Source of the DNA: Pleurobrachia bachei
Taxonomy: Eukaryota > Ctenophora > Tentaculata > Cydippida > Pleurobrachiidae
Direction: 5' to 3'
Assembly: GCA_000695325.1 (NCBI GenBank)
Contig: AVPN01000980.1
Location: 7,152 to 31,292 of the forward strand
DNA length: 24,141 nucleotides
The position numbers and the translations under genes were made by a program. Under the pieces are notes generated by a model. The model was not told the DNA's origin. It ran no database searches and saw only the letters and a list, made by a program, of their open reading frames with translations. Each line of letters opens with the position of its first letter. The stretch's first letter is position 1. Positions 13,730 through 22,652 of this stretch are shown here, piece after piece.

Positions 13730-13953
13730 AGGGTGATACTGGATATTGTCATCTATTGGCAGTACAAGAAATACATATAGCAATCGTGGACGAATCACCA
13801 ATTATCAAACTGGTCCCCTATGACATAATAATTGAGCGGGAGGGAGGCAGCATTGCTGTAACCAATGCTCCTGCACCGCCCCAAACAATGGTAACTAAAC
13901 GCAACGCGCTCCTCTCAATGTTAATATTGAAAGCGCACTATCATCAGCAGTGA
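13730..13953 (+). CDS. Hypothetical open frame, possibly an exon or repeat remnant
   Basis: After an acceptor-like gaaacag, the frame reads GDTGYCHLLAVQEIHIAIVD and continues about 75 residues to a stop (TGA, 13951-13953). The sequence is complex, with hydrophobic and charged alternation (SPIIKLVPYDIIIEREGG), unlike the low-complexity frames around it. I do not recognise a family, and no initiating ATG with context is present. It may be an old exon, a mobile-element remnant or chance. Confidence 0.25.
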
Positions 13954-14234
13954 GTAGGTTGTGCGCGTCGGACAGTCAGGTCCGCTATGACGTAGTTTGC
14001 TTTCCTAGGAAGGAAGTTTCTTCAGAAGTCAATTTCTAGTCGGATATTCTTCAATTGGAATTATATTTCAATTATGAATAACAAAAAGATGCAACGACAT
14101 CTACAGAATATCAAGCGGACTTGGAGAAAACTCGTAAAACATCAGCTTCTCTTTTCAATCACAATGGAAGCACTAGCAGGCTGCAGGAAGGATCTCAAAT
14201 TGAGGAATGAAGCTGCTGGATTTTGTGTAGCGTA

Positions 14235-14240
14235 TTTATT
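14235..14240 (-). promoter_or_regulatory. Poly(A) signal of ASF1-L
   Basis: AATAAA on the - strand about 110 nt beyond the ASF1-L stop. The same hexamer in the same context (cgtatttattagatttgtc on +) is conserved in copy R, which supports its use. Confidence 0.6.
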
Positions 14241-14349
14241 AGATTTGTCTGAAGGTGCCTGTTAAAAAACAATTAACACCCTCCCTCTCTTTTTCTCTCT
14301 CCCAGTCTTTTTTTTCAACTCTTTAAAGTTAAATTATTGTGATTTGTCC

Positions 14350-15566
14350 TCAGAAGGCCATTGCGTCCATGCTCATCTCAACGGGAGGAACTTGGACAAT
14401 CGGCTCGTCGTGGTGATGCGAACTGGACGGCTGAAAGAGAGACAGAATATCAGAAAGTTAGTCAAAATCGAATAAAACTGCTGATGAAATCAAACTGGTA
14501 GAACATGAATTTGTTTGCTCGACTCTATTTGAACAAAACAAGAATTTGTTAGGCCACAGCAGGATGAATATGCTTTGTGTGATGTGCTTTGTACAAGACA
14601 AAACAGGACATTTTATGAGCCCACAAACCTGGCTGTGTTGCATTTGTGGTTCGGCCATAATCTGCTGCTCTTGGGGTTGCTCCTGTTGCTGCTGCTCCTG
14701 CTGTCCCTCTTGCCCATCCCAATCAATCTTGAACCTTGTTACTCGGGGATTGGATGCTAGAATATTCTTTTGGACCTGTAGGAAATGAAGAATATTAAAA
14801 ACAGAGATTCCTCGCTCGCTTGTCAGAGCTTTGGTTTCTCCCGGGCGCGCGCGGCTCGACTCCCGCTTCTTCGCGCGAGATCCAGATGTAAAGACCCCCA
14901 GATGTCGTCGTCATATGGAATAGTTCGACCGGGATGTCAGGAGGGTTTTCCCTCAATTCATTGTCCAAATAATCATTGTTGACGTAATATCCCACTCTCA
15001 CAAACTCCTTCCCCAGATAGCTGCACACAATCAGCACTATCGTTACACCCAGAATGTCATTCGTCGGGATCTTGGAGGGGTCAGGGGCATCGGCCTAAAA
15101 ATAGAGGGTGGTTGGAGACAAAGAAATGGCGCTGGTTTTCAAACAAAGAGCTGGTGGTGTTTGGCGGGAAACACGTACCTTGAAGACGAACATGTGTCTA
15201 CCCGCGGGGACTGGTCCAACCAGGATTGAGTCCAGGACTTGATCATACTGTTCTGACTCTGCACTCCCAACGTATACTACTTTACATTCAATATCTGGGA
15301 AGGGAAGGGGGAGGAGAGTAGTGGAGTGGAAATAGACATTGAATAGTAGGTGGGGTGGGAGTAGAAGGGGAGGAGTGATAGGTTCGGTGCTATTTTCTAA
15401 AGCAAATGGAAACCAGTCTCTCTATTTATCATCAACTGACGTCTCAATTAATCTCACCATTTGGCAGGTCGTCTATACACTCGATGGTAACTTCAAATTG
15501 GAAGGGATCGGAGAAAGGGGCGGGGTTTGCCAGAACATTGACATTGGATATCTGAACTTTAGCCAT
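14350..15566 (-). pseudogene. ASF1: Histone chaperone ASF1, left copy, broken at the end of exon 3
   Basis: ASF1 binds histones H3-H4 and hands them to CAF-1 or HIRA during nucleosome assembly. Exons on the - strand: 15566-15458 (MAKVQISNVNVLANPAPFSD), 15294-15179 (YVGSAESEQYDQVLDSILVG), 15094 to about 14931 ([20 protein letters not shown]), 14775-14629 (VQKNILASNPRVTRFKIDWD plus a Gln/Glu tail), 14430-14350 (PSSSHHHDEPIVQVPP, ends MAF, TGA). The first four segments match the conserved ASF1 core. In this copy the last residues of exon 3 and its donor are replaced by a 50-nt block (14881-14930) that is the unreversed complement of the intact copy. As written, exon 3 reads through [10 protein letters not shown] to a stop at about 14795, so the protein would lack the last core strand and tail. 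Confidence 0.9.
14881..14930. other. 50-nt block that is the direct (unreversed) complement of its homologue
   Basis: With the duplication offset of 6971, each of 14881-14930 is the Watson-Crick complement of 21852-21901 read in the same direction. For example, tccagatgtaaagaccccca here corresponds to aggtctacatttctgggggt there. The bases just outside (14861-14880 and 14931-14940) are identical between copies. It is not a reverse complement, so it is not an inversion. Copy R has the family-consistent coding sequence (PPDIPQLDK then GT), so this copy is the altered one. Confidence 0.95.
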
Positions 15567-15681
15567 CTCTTGCTACTGGGTATATTTGGGGGTTTTGTAA
15601 AACTTTTGAACAGCACACTACATAAACACTATAGACTTAAAAAATGATTTTAAAATTCTATAAAAAGTTATAAAAACAGTC

Positions 15682-16209
15682 TCAACTCGCCCTAAAAATC
15701 GTCTTTTTTATCGGTTTATCACACAAACAAACCTTATCCGCACAATTCGTATACAAATCAAAAACATCAACTGCTGTAACATTGAAAGCTGCAAAGGCTC
15801 TACTCATCCTCACAGCTCTCTTCCTCAAATACCCCCTCACTTTCTCACACCTCACTCCCTCAAAACTTCTCAAACTTTGAGTCGAATCTTCAACAACCTC
15901 ATTCGGTTGCTTGGCAACAAGTTGTAGAGTCTCAATGACATCACTCTTCCCAAACTCCTCAACCTCATCACATACACAAACCACCCTGAACAACCCATCA
16001 TTAACATACACAATCCTAATTCCGTTAATTGTGATACCGGGATGGACCACGTGGGATTGGCAGGTGATCTCATCATGTGACCGAGGTAATGAGAGTAGGA
16101 ATATCATGGTGGAGTGACCGATATCAGCCGCTCGAAGTTCCCAGTCCCTGACAGTTGGCCCGGTTTTGAGGGTGTGTGAGTTGAGTAGTTTGTGATATAG
16201 ATTCACTTC
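15682..16209 (-). CDS. PMS1: PMS1 C-terminal segment, left copy
   Basis: A 175-residue open frame, starting EVNLYHKLLNSHTLKTGPTV and ending TGA (15682-15684). It corresponds to the PMS1 C-terminal dimerisation region. EVNLYHKLLNSHTL matches the human motif around FKRLLENHKL. HDEITCQSHVVHPGITINGI fits the following strand region. EKVRGYLRKRAVRMSR fits the VISYLEGEAVRLSR helix. The last residues (CLCDKPI) sit where other MutL proteins have a CxHGRP-like metal site, which looks degenerate here. The segment lies 115 nt upstream of ASF1-L on the same strand. It lacks its own in-phase upstream exon: exon 2 of the same copy ends in phase 1, and joining it here would shift the frame. Confidence 0.8.
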   Translation of the reverse strand, partial: EVNLYHKLLNSHTLKTGPTVRDWELRAADIGHSTMIFLLSLPRSHDEITCQSHVVHPGITINGIRIVYVNDGLFRVVCVCDEVEEFGKSDVIETLQLVAKQPNEVVEDSTQSLRSFEGVRCEKVRGYLRKRAVRMSRAFAAFNVTAVDVFDLYTNCADKVCLCDKPIKKTIFRAS

Positions 16210-16361
16210 CTGGGCTGGTAGTTCATTCCTTGTATAAAGGAGGGCTAGAACATAACAACTTGTTTGTAATCGGTATTATAAGTGCCATCCCCCTCCTATC
16301 TTCAAAAGGCCACTTCGAAAGGGGCAATGTCTTACAACAATCTAGAACCATCTGCAGTTAC

Positions 16362-16853
16362 CTAGATTGTCAGAATCTGTTTTAGTTGTCATCTGAAGAT
16401 TTGCTACAGCACAAATCGCTGCTACCGCCTCGCCCCTGAACCCGTATGTTGGGACCTCACTGATCTGACTGAATGTCCTCAGTTTGGATGTAAAGTGGGG
16501 TAGGGCAACTGTGTGTCGATCAACAAGAGGAATTCCACTGCCATTATCTCGTACTTCTATCTTTTCAAGGCCGTATTTCTCCTGAGAAATATAAATCAGG
16601 TCCCGGGCAACACATCTGAATTAAATCGGAAATGTTGATAAAATCGGTGCGTTAACTTTGAATATCTCTATCGACTGTTAAAAATGGAGACTTTATCTCA
16701 CTATTACCCACCACCACTAACCAGTCGAATATCAACGATGGTGGAACGAGCATCCAGGGCATTTTCGAGGAGCTCCTTGACGATGGAAAATGGAGATGTG
16801 ATCACCTGGCCGCTGCATACTGACTTTATAGTATCTCCATCGAGTTTTTGCAT
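16362..16853 (-). pseudogene. PMS1: PMS1 exons 1 and 2, left copy (N-terminal ATPase fragment)
   Basis: Exon 1 is 16853-16722 (MQKLDGDTIKSVCSGQVITS, then VKELLENALDA with the GHKL Glu and Asn). Exon 2 is 16581-16362 (KIEVRDNGSGI, the DxGxG motif, and YGFRGEAVAAI). These are MutL ATPase motifs I to III, about 117 residues. Exons 3 to 6 are absent; the next coding block on this strand is the C-terminal segment in an incompatible phase. The upstream ATG present in copy M (MEAENTTA) is replaced by an acceptor-like cttacag, so translation would start at the internal ATG at 16853. Likely a truncated duplicate, or part of an assembly error. Confidence 0.8.
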
Positions 16854-17129
16854 AGTTTTAGTACTTTCTGTCTCTGTAAGAGGTCCAGAAAGGCCAAAAG
16901 GAGACTTTAAAAAGGACAAAAAAAGACAAAAAAAAGGGAAACGAAAAAACAAGGGAAAAACGGACGCGACCAGCTGCAGCCTGACGCGGACGTCCATATT
17001 TGAAAGTATCAAGCCAAATGTCTTTATCAATGTAGCGCGCGAAAGTTTAACACACTTACGATGCATTTTGATGCGCGTTTTAATTTCAAAAAAGTTTTTA
17101 TAAAGTGCGTTTCAAACGACTTGTACAAA

Positions 17130-17390
17130 ATGAATGAAAGCCGGAAGAAACGAGATTACCAACAACGAATCAGAGAATCTGAGAGAGGGGCGTTCACTCC
17201 GTTTGTGATGGCCACTTCCGGAGGTGCCGGACCGGAAGCTCAAAGATTAATCAAAAAGCTTGCTTCCCGGATATCAAATAAGCACAAGGACAAGTACGCT
17301 GAGGTCATAAACTTCCTGAGAACGCGGATACGGTTTTGTCTCCTCAGAAGTACCCTAGTTTCACTGAGGGGCACGAGGAAGAAGTTTACA
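17130..17390 (+). mobile_element. C-terminal tail of a retroelement ORF (truncated)
   Basis: The frame MNESRKKRDYQQRIRESERG, then GAFTPFVMATSGGAGPEAQR, then a lysine-rich helix and LRTRIRFCLLRSTLVSLRGT has the pattern of the tail found after the reverse-transcriptase domain in many invertebrate retroelements (R-x-S-F/TPLV-x-S-GG-x-GPEA ... FxLLRSxxxxxRG). Only this tail is present; no RT catalytic motif was seen. It is identical in unit 2 as far as visible (24101-24141), so insertion preceded the duplication. The assignment rests on remembered family pattern. Confidence 0.6.
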
Positions 17391-17666
17391 TCGTGTTCAG
17401 CGTCAAAAAATAGCCGGGGTACCAAATTTTGGTGTCTCTACCTTGTCTGAGACGCGAGATATTGACAAATATAAAAAACGACCAAATTGGGTGCGAGAGA
17501 GATTGTTACTTTTGGGTGCGCGCACAAACAACTAGCACCCAAAACACACCAACTCTCTTTCTCTCATTTTTGGGTGTTTTTGAAATGTGTTGATATCTCG
17601 CTTCACAGACAAGGTAGAAACACCAAAATTTGGTACCCCGGCTATTTTTTGACGCTGAACACGATG
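17389..17666. mobile_element. Foldback (inverted-repeat) element
   Basis: The arms 17389-17462 and 17593-17666 are reverse complements with about 4 mismatches in 74 nt; the outer 47 nt match perfectly (catcgtgttcagcgtc... / ...gacgctgaacacgatg). The 130-nt centre continues an imperfect palindrome (ttttgggtgcgcgc against agcacccaaaa). It sits directly behind the retroelement tail. It could be a MITE-like element or a structured 3' end of the retroelement. No clear target-site duplication was seen. Confidence 0.8.
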
Positions 17667-17861
17667 CAAGCATCCATTTCAATCCAAAAGGAACAGCTTT
17701 TTCAGTAGAGCAATTTTGTGAAAGTTGAAATAATTAACATATTACGTCATAACTAATGAACGCGACAGAATTGGAAATTTTCGATATCTTTCCAGTGGTC
17801 CTGATGGTACTCCCCGTTCATCTACTAAGTTTTGTGAGAAAACACGGCGCACCACTCTTAC
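17667..17861. other. Spacer between foldback element and PMS1-M
   Basis: About 195 nt without a feature. On the - strand it directly follows the PMS1-M exon 6 donor-like site, and the frame of exon 6 stays open until a stop near 17742. Confidence 0.5.
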
Positions 17862-20800
17862 TTTAAGGGTGTGAGAGTTGAGTAGTTTGTGATATAGGTT
17901 CACTTCCTGAGCTCGGTGCGGGTTGAACACTTGGATAGAATCACGTGAAATTACTGCCCACCCTGTATTTAGCTGTGGGGAGGAGTCTGGCTTCACTAGA
18001 TTCGGGGAGGAGTCTGGGGAATTGGTGGTTTTTGGATTCAGAGTGGAAATCTTATACGCTCCTGGGTGAAATGTATCCTGTTTTTCGACCGGGAACAAAC
18101 ATGATTGTTTGATATAATGGGTATCCAGTTTGAGAATCCGACTCTTCTCCCCAACTTTCCGACGTTTTTCTGGGGGCGTTCCCGGTGAGATACTCTTATC
18201 GCGTTTCCTTGGTAACAGCAACTCCGGTGATTTGATGGTTGGTTTCCCTTTAGCCCAGGAGACTAGGAAGGATGATTTAGGAGGGTCGATCTTGATGGAT
18301 TTAGTCCGAGTTGCGACAGGGCGTTTAGAGGTAGGAGGAGGAGGAGGTTTAGTAGTTAGGAGGGATTGTGAGAGTGGACGAGGGGGTGAGGAGAGGGAGG
18401 AAAATGGTTTTTGTTCAGGCCCCACAACTTCCACGGGACTATAAAGTTCCACATCATTTTTAGTTAAGTCCTTCTCTAACTGTTCCCATAGTGACAAATC
18501 TGAGTTTTCAGCTGGAGACCTCCCTTCTTTAGAGGAGCGGTCTGGAGATTCTGGAGAGAAACATTTAGCTCCAACACCGTGTTTGTTGTTGATTGGTTCA
18601 ATGAACTTTATTGAACTCTCAAGAGGAGGTGGTGAGGGTGACTGATCCTGTTCTTCAGTTGATGGAGTTGCAAGGTGAGGTTGTGTAGTAGGGGCTAATG
18701 GAGCTGCAGTTGGTTGTTGGCTGTTTTGTGGTTTTGTAGTTTGGACTTGTTTGTCTGGAACAGTACCAGCTGATGATGGTTTTCCTACCATCTCCCTGAC
18801 ACACTTCTCAACTCGCTCAAGGATTTCTCCTTCTTTCTGGATGTAGACAACAGATTTATCTACTTCAACGTTCACATCAACTAATCCTGGGTCTATGTGG
18901 AACCTGAAATAAAGAGATGAAATATAGAATTAAGTAAGATAAATGACAGTGTAAGTACACAATACAGTAATCTTACTGTACATACTGGATTGTATTCAAT
19001 ATGACTCAATAAATGCCGTGTCAATGTGGCTATTGTCTTAAGCCAACAGACCCATTCGAGAAAGGCTTTCTCAAGATGGTCAGGTTTGGGAAGTTGTTCC
19101 TACCTTAGCACACCCAACGGGTTTGCCCCTCCCCAAATGAACCTCAGGAGTTTCTCCAGAGCTTTGAACTTCACAACTCTGTTATTAACGATCATGTAGG
19201 GTGTATTTCGGGCGTGGGTCCGGGTTGGAGACAGGAATCCGTCTACTGCATATGTCCTGAAGGGGTGAAATAGTTGAATACAACAGCAGATTTGATAAAC
19301 AAAATCACACAATTTGCAATGAACTCTCATCTTCTCCTTCCATTTTCCTATACATTTTGAGACCCCCTCGCGTCGAGGGAAGATTCCTTTGCTCCTTTTC
19401 CTCACCTGTCCTCTCCACCCCCTATCACCCTCTATTCCTCTGCTTACCTATCTTTAACGACTATCTCCACCATATCTCCCACACTACCCCAGATAGACAC
19501 GACCGCCCCAAGGAGATCCCGGGATGAGGAATGTTGCCAAATAACATGCTTATCGTGTCGCAGTATCAAACGAACTGACGGTTTGGAAAGGGCCATACCA
19601 CGGAGGAATGTATCCACTAGGGACAGTTGGTCTTTTCCTTTCTTACCCTGCGTGGGAGATGTGTTTTAATCAACACCAGCTGGACACAACAGAAATTTTC
19701 CACTGACGGTGTATCTAAATTTAGGTACATTCGGGCGGGGGTGCTGATAAATGACAAAATAGGGCCGGTGGATGAAATGAAATGTTTTACCTGATAGTAA
19801 CTTTTCCGCACGGGTATCTTTCCAAAGAGGTCAGTCACAACAAACACAGTACCTGTAGCATTGTGACTCACACCAACCTCTTTCATCGCTCCGGATGGGT
19901 CATACTTGTACGTTCTAGCTGAGGGAATGTGGGTGGTGAATAACTTGTTTGCTGCCATGTTCGTTTCACCGCACCCCGTAAAGTAAAGGAGGGCTAGAAC
20001 ATAACAACTTGTTTGTAATCGGTATTATAAGTGCCATCCCCCTCCCATCTTCAAAAGGCCACTTCGAAAGGGGCAATGTCTTACAACAATCTAGAACCAT
20101 CTGCAGTTACCTAGATTGTCAGAGTCTGTTTTAGTTGTCATTTGAAGGTTTGCTACTGCACAAATCGCTGCCACCGCCTCGCCCCTGAACCCGTATGTTG
20201 GTACCTCACTGATCTGACTGAAGGTCCTCAGTTTGGATGTAAAGTGGGGTAGGGCAACTGTGTGTCGATCAACAAGAGGAATTCCACTGCCATTATCTCG
20301 TACTTCTATCTTTTCAAGGCCGTATTTCTCCTGAGAAATATAAATCAGGTCAAAATAATAATAATAATAATATCGATCATTTATATCCCGCTATCATGCG
20401 TTAAATATGATAGTCCACTACTCGTTTTACTCGAACTAATAGCTAAAACTAAAAGAACACCGAGATTATCGTTAAGACTCTCACCGCGTCTATTATAGCG
20501 GCCATCTGAAAGCCAGAGTAAAGCCATAAATATTGCTTACTTTAATTAGATTGATTAAAGATAAATAATTAGAGTAAAAAGATGATTAAATAATGAAATC
20601 AGTTGATTCGTATTAATATAGAAATAAATAAAAAGGGCTAAGTGAGGGACAGTGTGCATGCTAACAGTTTGAACTAAATAAAGAGATAAAAAAGGGGAAT
20701 GGTGTCGTGGTAATACATCTGAATTAAATCGGAAATGTTGATAAAATCGGTGCGTTAACTTTGAATATCTCTATCAACTGTTAAAAATGCAGACTTTATC

Positions 20801-20980
20801 TCAATATTACCCACCACCACTAACCAGTCGAATATCAACGATGGTGGAACGGGCATCCAGGGCATTTTCGAGGAGCTCCTTGACGATAGAAAATGGAGAT
20901 GTGATCACCTGTCCACTGCATACTGACTTAATTATATCTCCGTCAAGTTTCTGCATAGCTGTAGTATTTTCTGCCTCCAT
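17862..20980 (-). CDS. PMS1: PMS1 mismatch-repair protein, middle copy: six exons without the C-terminal exon
   Basis: PMS1 is a MutL homologue that pairs with MLH1. Exons on the - strand, all in phase: 20980-20825, 20330-20111, 19918-19791, 19647-19448, 19256-19104, 18903-17862, giving 633 codons. The start is MEAENTTAMQKLDGDIIKSV. ATPase motifs: VKELLEN (Glu35, Asn39), RDNGSGI (63-69), GFRGEAV (99-105), GTVFVVTDLFGKIPVRK. The transducer domain follows (YMIVNNRVVKFKALEKLL, HIDPGLVDVNVEVDKS), then a disordered Ser/Pro linker of about 250 residues, and finally VFNPHRAQEVNLYHKLLNSH, the start of the C-terminal domain. It stops at AAA|gtaaga, and no in-phase acceptor for the remaining C-terminal domain is found; that domain lies at 15682-16209, overlapping it by 15 codons. 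No HMG box is seen, unlike vertebrate PMS1. Confidence 0.9.
20352..20712. mobile_element. Insertion of about 355 bp in PMS1-M intron 1, SINE-like
   Basis: Copies L and R read ...aaatcaggtc then cccgggcaacacatctg. Copy M reads aaatcaggtc, then (aat)n, about 350 bp of unrelated AT-rich sequence, then taatacatctg. Read on the - strand, the insert ends in an (ATT)n tail, as SINEs and other LINE-mobilised elements often do, and contains agttcgagtaaaacg, which resembles but does not match a pol III B box. No coding frame. It could alternatively be ancestral sequence deleted from L and R. Confidence 0.45.
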
Positions 20981-21204
20981 AAGGAACCATAATAAAGTTC
21001 AAGAGCCTCCAAGAGCACCCAAGAGTCAATTGGAATTATATTTCAATTATGAATAACAAAAAGAAGATGCAACGACATCTACAGAATATCAAGCGGATTT
21101 GGAGAAAACTCACAAAACCTCGGCCTATCTTTCAATCACAATGGAAGCACTGGCAGGGAGGATACTAAATCGAAGGATGAAACTGCTCGATTTCGTGTAG
21201 CGTA

Positions 21205-21210
21205 TTTATT
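21205..21210 (-). promoter_or_regulatory. Poly(A) signal of ASF1-R
   Basis: AATAAA on the - strand about 120 nt past the ASF1-R stop, in the same context as in copy L. Sequence around it has diverged while the hexamer and its flanks are kept. Confidence 0.6.
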
Positions 21211-21331
21211 AGATTTGTCTGAAGGTGCTTGTAAAAAACAATCAACACCCTCTCTCTCTCCCAGTCTAATAGACTGTCTATCAAGTCTTTCTTTTCAACT
21301 CTTTATAGTTAAATTATTGTGATTTGTGTCC

Positions 21332-22537
21332 TCAGAAGGCCATAGCATCCATACTCATCTCAACGGGAGGAACTTGGACAATCGGCTCGTCGTGGTGATG
21401 CGAACTGGATGGCTGAAAGAGAGACAGAGTGTCAGAAAGTTAGTCAAAATCAAATAAAACTGCTGATGAAATCTAAGTAAAACTTGCTCGACGACGACCC
21501 TGTTTAAACAAAAAAGAATCTGTAAGGCCACAGCCGGATAAATATGCTTTGTGTGATGTGCTTTGTACAAAATAAAACAGGACATTTTATAAGCCCACAA
21601 ACCTGGTTGTGTTGAATTTGTGGTTCAGCCATAATCTGTTGCTCTTGGGGCTGTTGCTGCTCCTGCTCCTGCTGCCCCTCTTGACCATCCCAATCAATCT
21701 TGAACCTTGTTACTCGGGGATTGGATGCTAGAATATTCTTTTGGACCTGTAGGAAATGAAGAATATTAAAAACAGAGGTTACTCGCTCGCTTGTCAGAGC
21801 TTTGGTTTCTCCCGGGCGTGCGCGGCTCGACTCCCGCTTCTTCGCGCGAGAAGGTCTACATTTCTGGGGGTCTACAGCAGCAGTATACCTTATCAAGCTG
21901 GGGGATGTCAGGAGGATTTTCCCTCAATTCGTTGTCCAAGTAATCATTGTTGACGTAATATCCCACTCTCACAAACTCCTTCCCCAGATAGCTGCACACA
22001 ATCAGCACTATCGTCACACCCAGAATGTCATTCGTCGGGATCTTGGAGGGGTCAGGGGCATCGGCCTAAAAATAGAGGGTGGTTGGAGACAAAGAAATGG
22101 CGCTGGTTTTCAAACAAAGAGCTGGTGGTGTTTGGCGGGAAACACGTACCTTGAAGACGAACATGTGTCTACCCGCGGGGACTGGTCCAACCAGGATTGA
22201 GTCCAGGACTTGATCATACTGTTCTGACTCTGCACTCCCAACGTATACTACTTTACATTCAATATCTGGGAAGGGAAGGGGGAGGAGAGTAGTGGAGTGG
22301 AAATAGACATTGAATAGTAGGTGGGGTGGGAGTAGAAGGGGAGGAGTGATAGGTTCGGTGCTATTTTCTAAAGCAAATGGAAACCAGTCTCTCTATTTAT
22401 CATCAACTGACGTCTCAATTAATCTCACCATTTGGCAGGTCGTCTATACACTCGATGGTAACTTCAAATTGGAAGGGATCGGAGAAAGGGGCGGGGTTTG
22501 CCAGAACATTGACATTGGATATCTGAACTTTAGCCAT
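21332..22537 (-). CDS. ASF1: Histone H3-H4 chaperone ASF1, right copy, five exons, intact
   Basis: Exons on the - strand: 22537-22429, 22265-22150, 22065-21889, 21746-21603, 21412-21332. All phases agree and give 208 aa, against 204 for human ASF1A. The core is strongly conserved: [93 protein letters not shown]. The acidic/glutamine tail (EGQQEQEQQQPQEQQ) replaces the vertebrate C-terminal region, and the protein ends DEPIVQVPPVEM, MAF. The start ATG at 22537 is fixed by the family's MAKVQ start. It lies 115 nt downstream of the PMS1 stop on the same strand, so the two may share a transcript or have a very compact promoter. Confidence 0.95.
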
Positions 22538-22652
22538 CTCTTGCTACTGGGTATATTTGGGGGTTTTGTAAAACTTTTGAACAGCACACTACATAAACAC
22601 TATAGACTTAAAAAATGATTTTAAAATTCTATAAAAAGTTATAAAAACAGTC

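Larger units (their letters stand above)
14051..21025. repeat. Segmental tandem duplication, unit 1 (ASF1 + PMS1 locus, about 6.97 kb)
   Basis: Homology to unit 2 begins at tcaattggaattatatttca (14051 here, 21026 there). The offset is 6975 at the edge and 6971 throughout 14861-17170. From 14051 to 15045 the units differ at many positions and small indels. From 15046 onward I found only one difference, T at 16297 against C at 23268, over about 2.1 kb. The unit holds ASF1-L, PMS1 fragments L, a retroelement tail, a foldback element and PMS1-M. Confidence 0.9.

Noticed and set aside
14074-14265. Small + strand protein starting MNNKKMQRHLQ
   Set aside because: It lies in the ASF1-L 3' UTR, and the copy in unit 2 is frame-disrupted, so the frame is not conserved.
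14881-14930. An ordinary micro-inversion between the ASF1 copies
   Set aside because: Short GA/CT-like palindromic look invited this, but the reverse complement of copy R does not match position by position; only the unreversed complement does.
15339-15647. Plus-strand frame of 102 codons, repeated at 22310-22618
   Set aside because: It is antisense to ASF1 exon 1 and its intron. Its repetition only reflects the segmental duplication.
16209-16362. Splicing PMS1-L exon 2 directly to the C-terminal segment as a short PMS1 isoform
   Set aside because: Exon 2 ends in phase 1 and the segment at 16209 is in phase 0. The join shifts the frame and meets a stop within about 30 codons.
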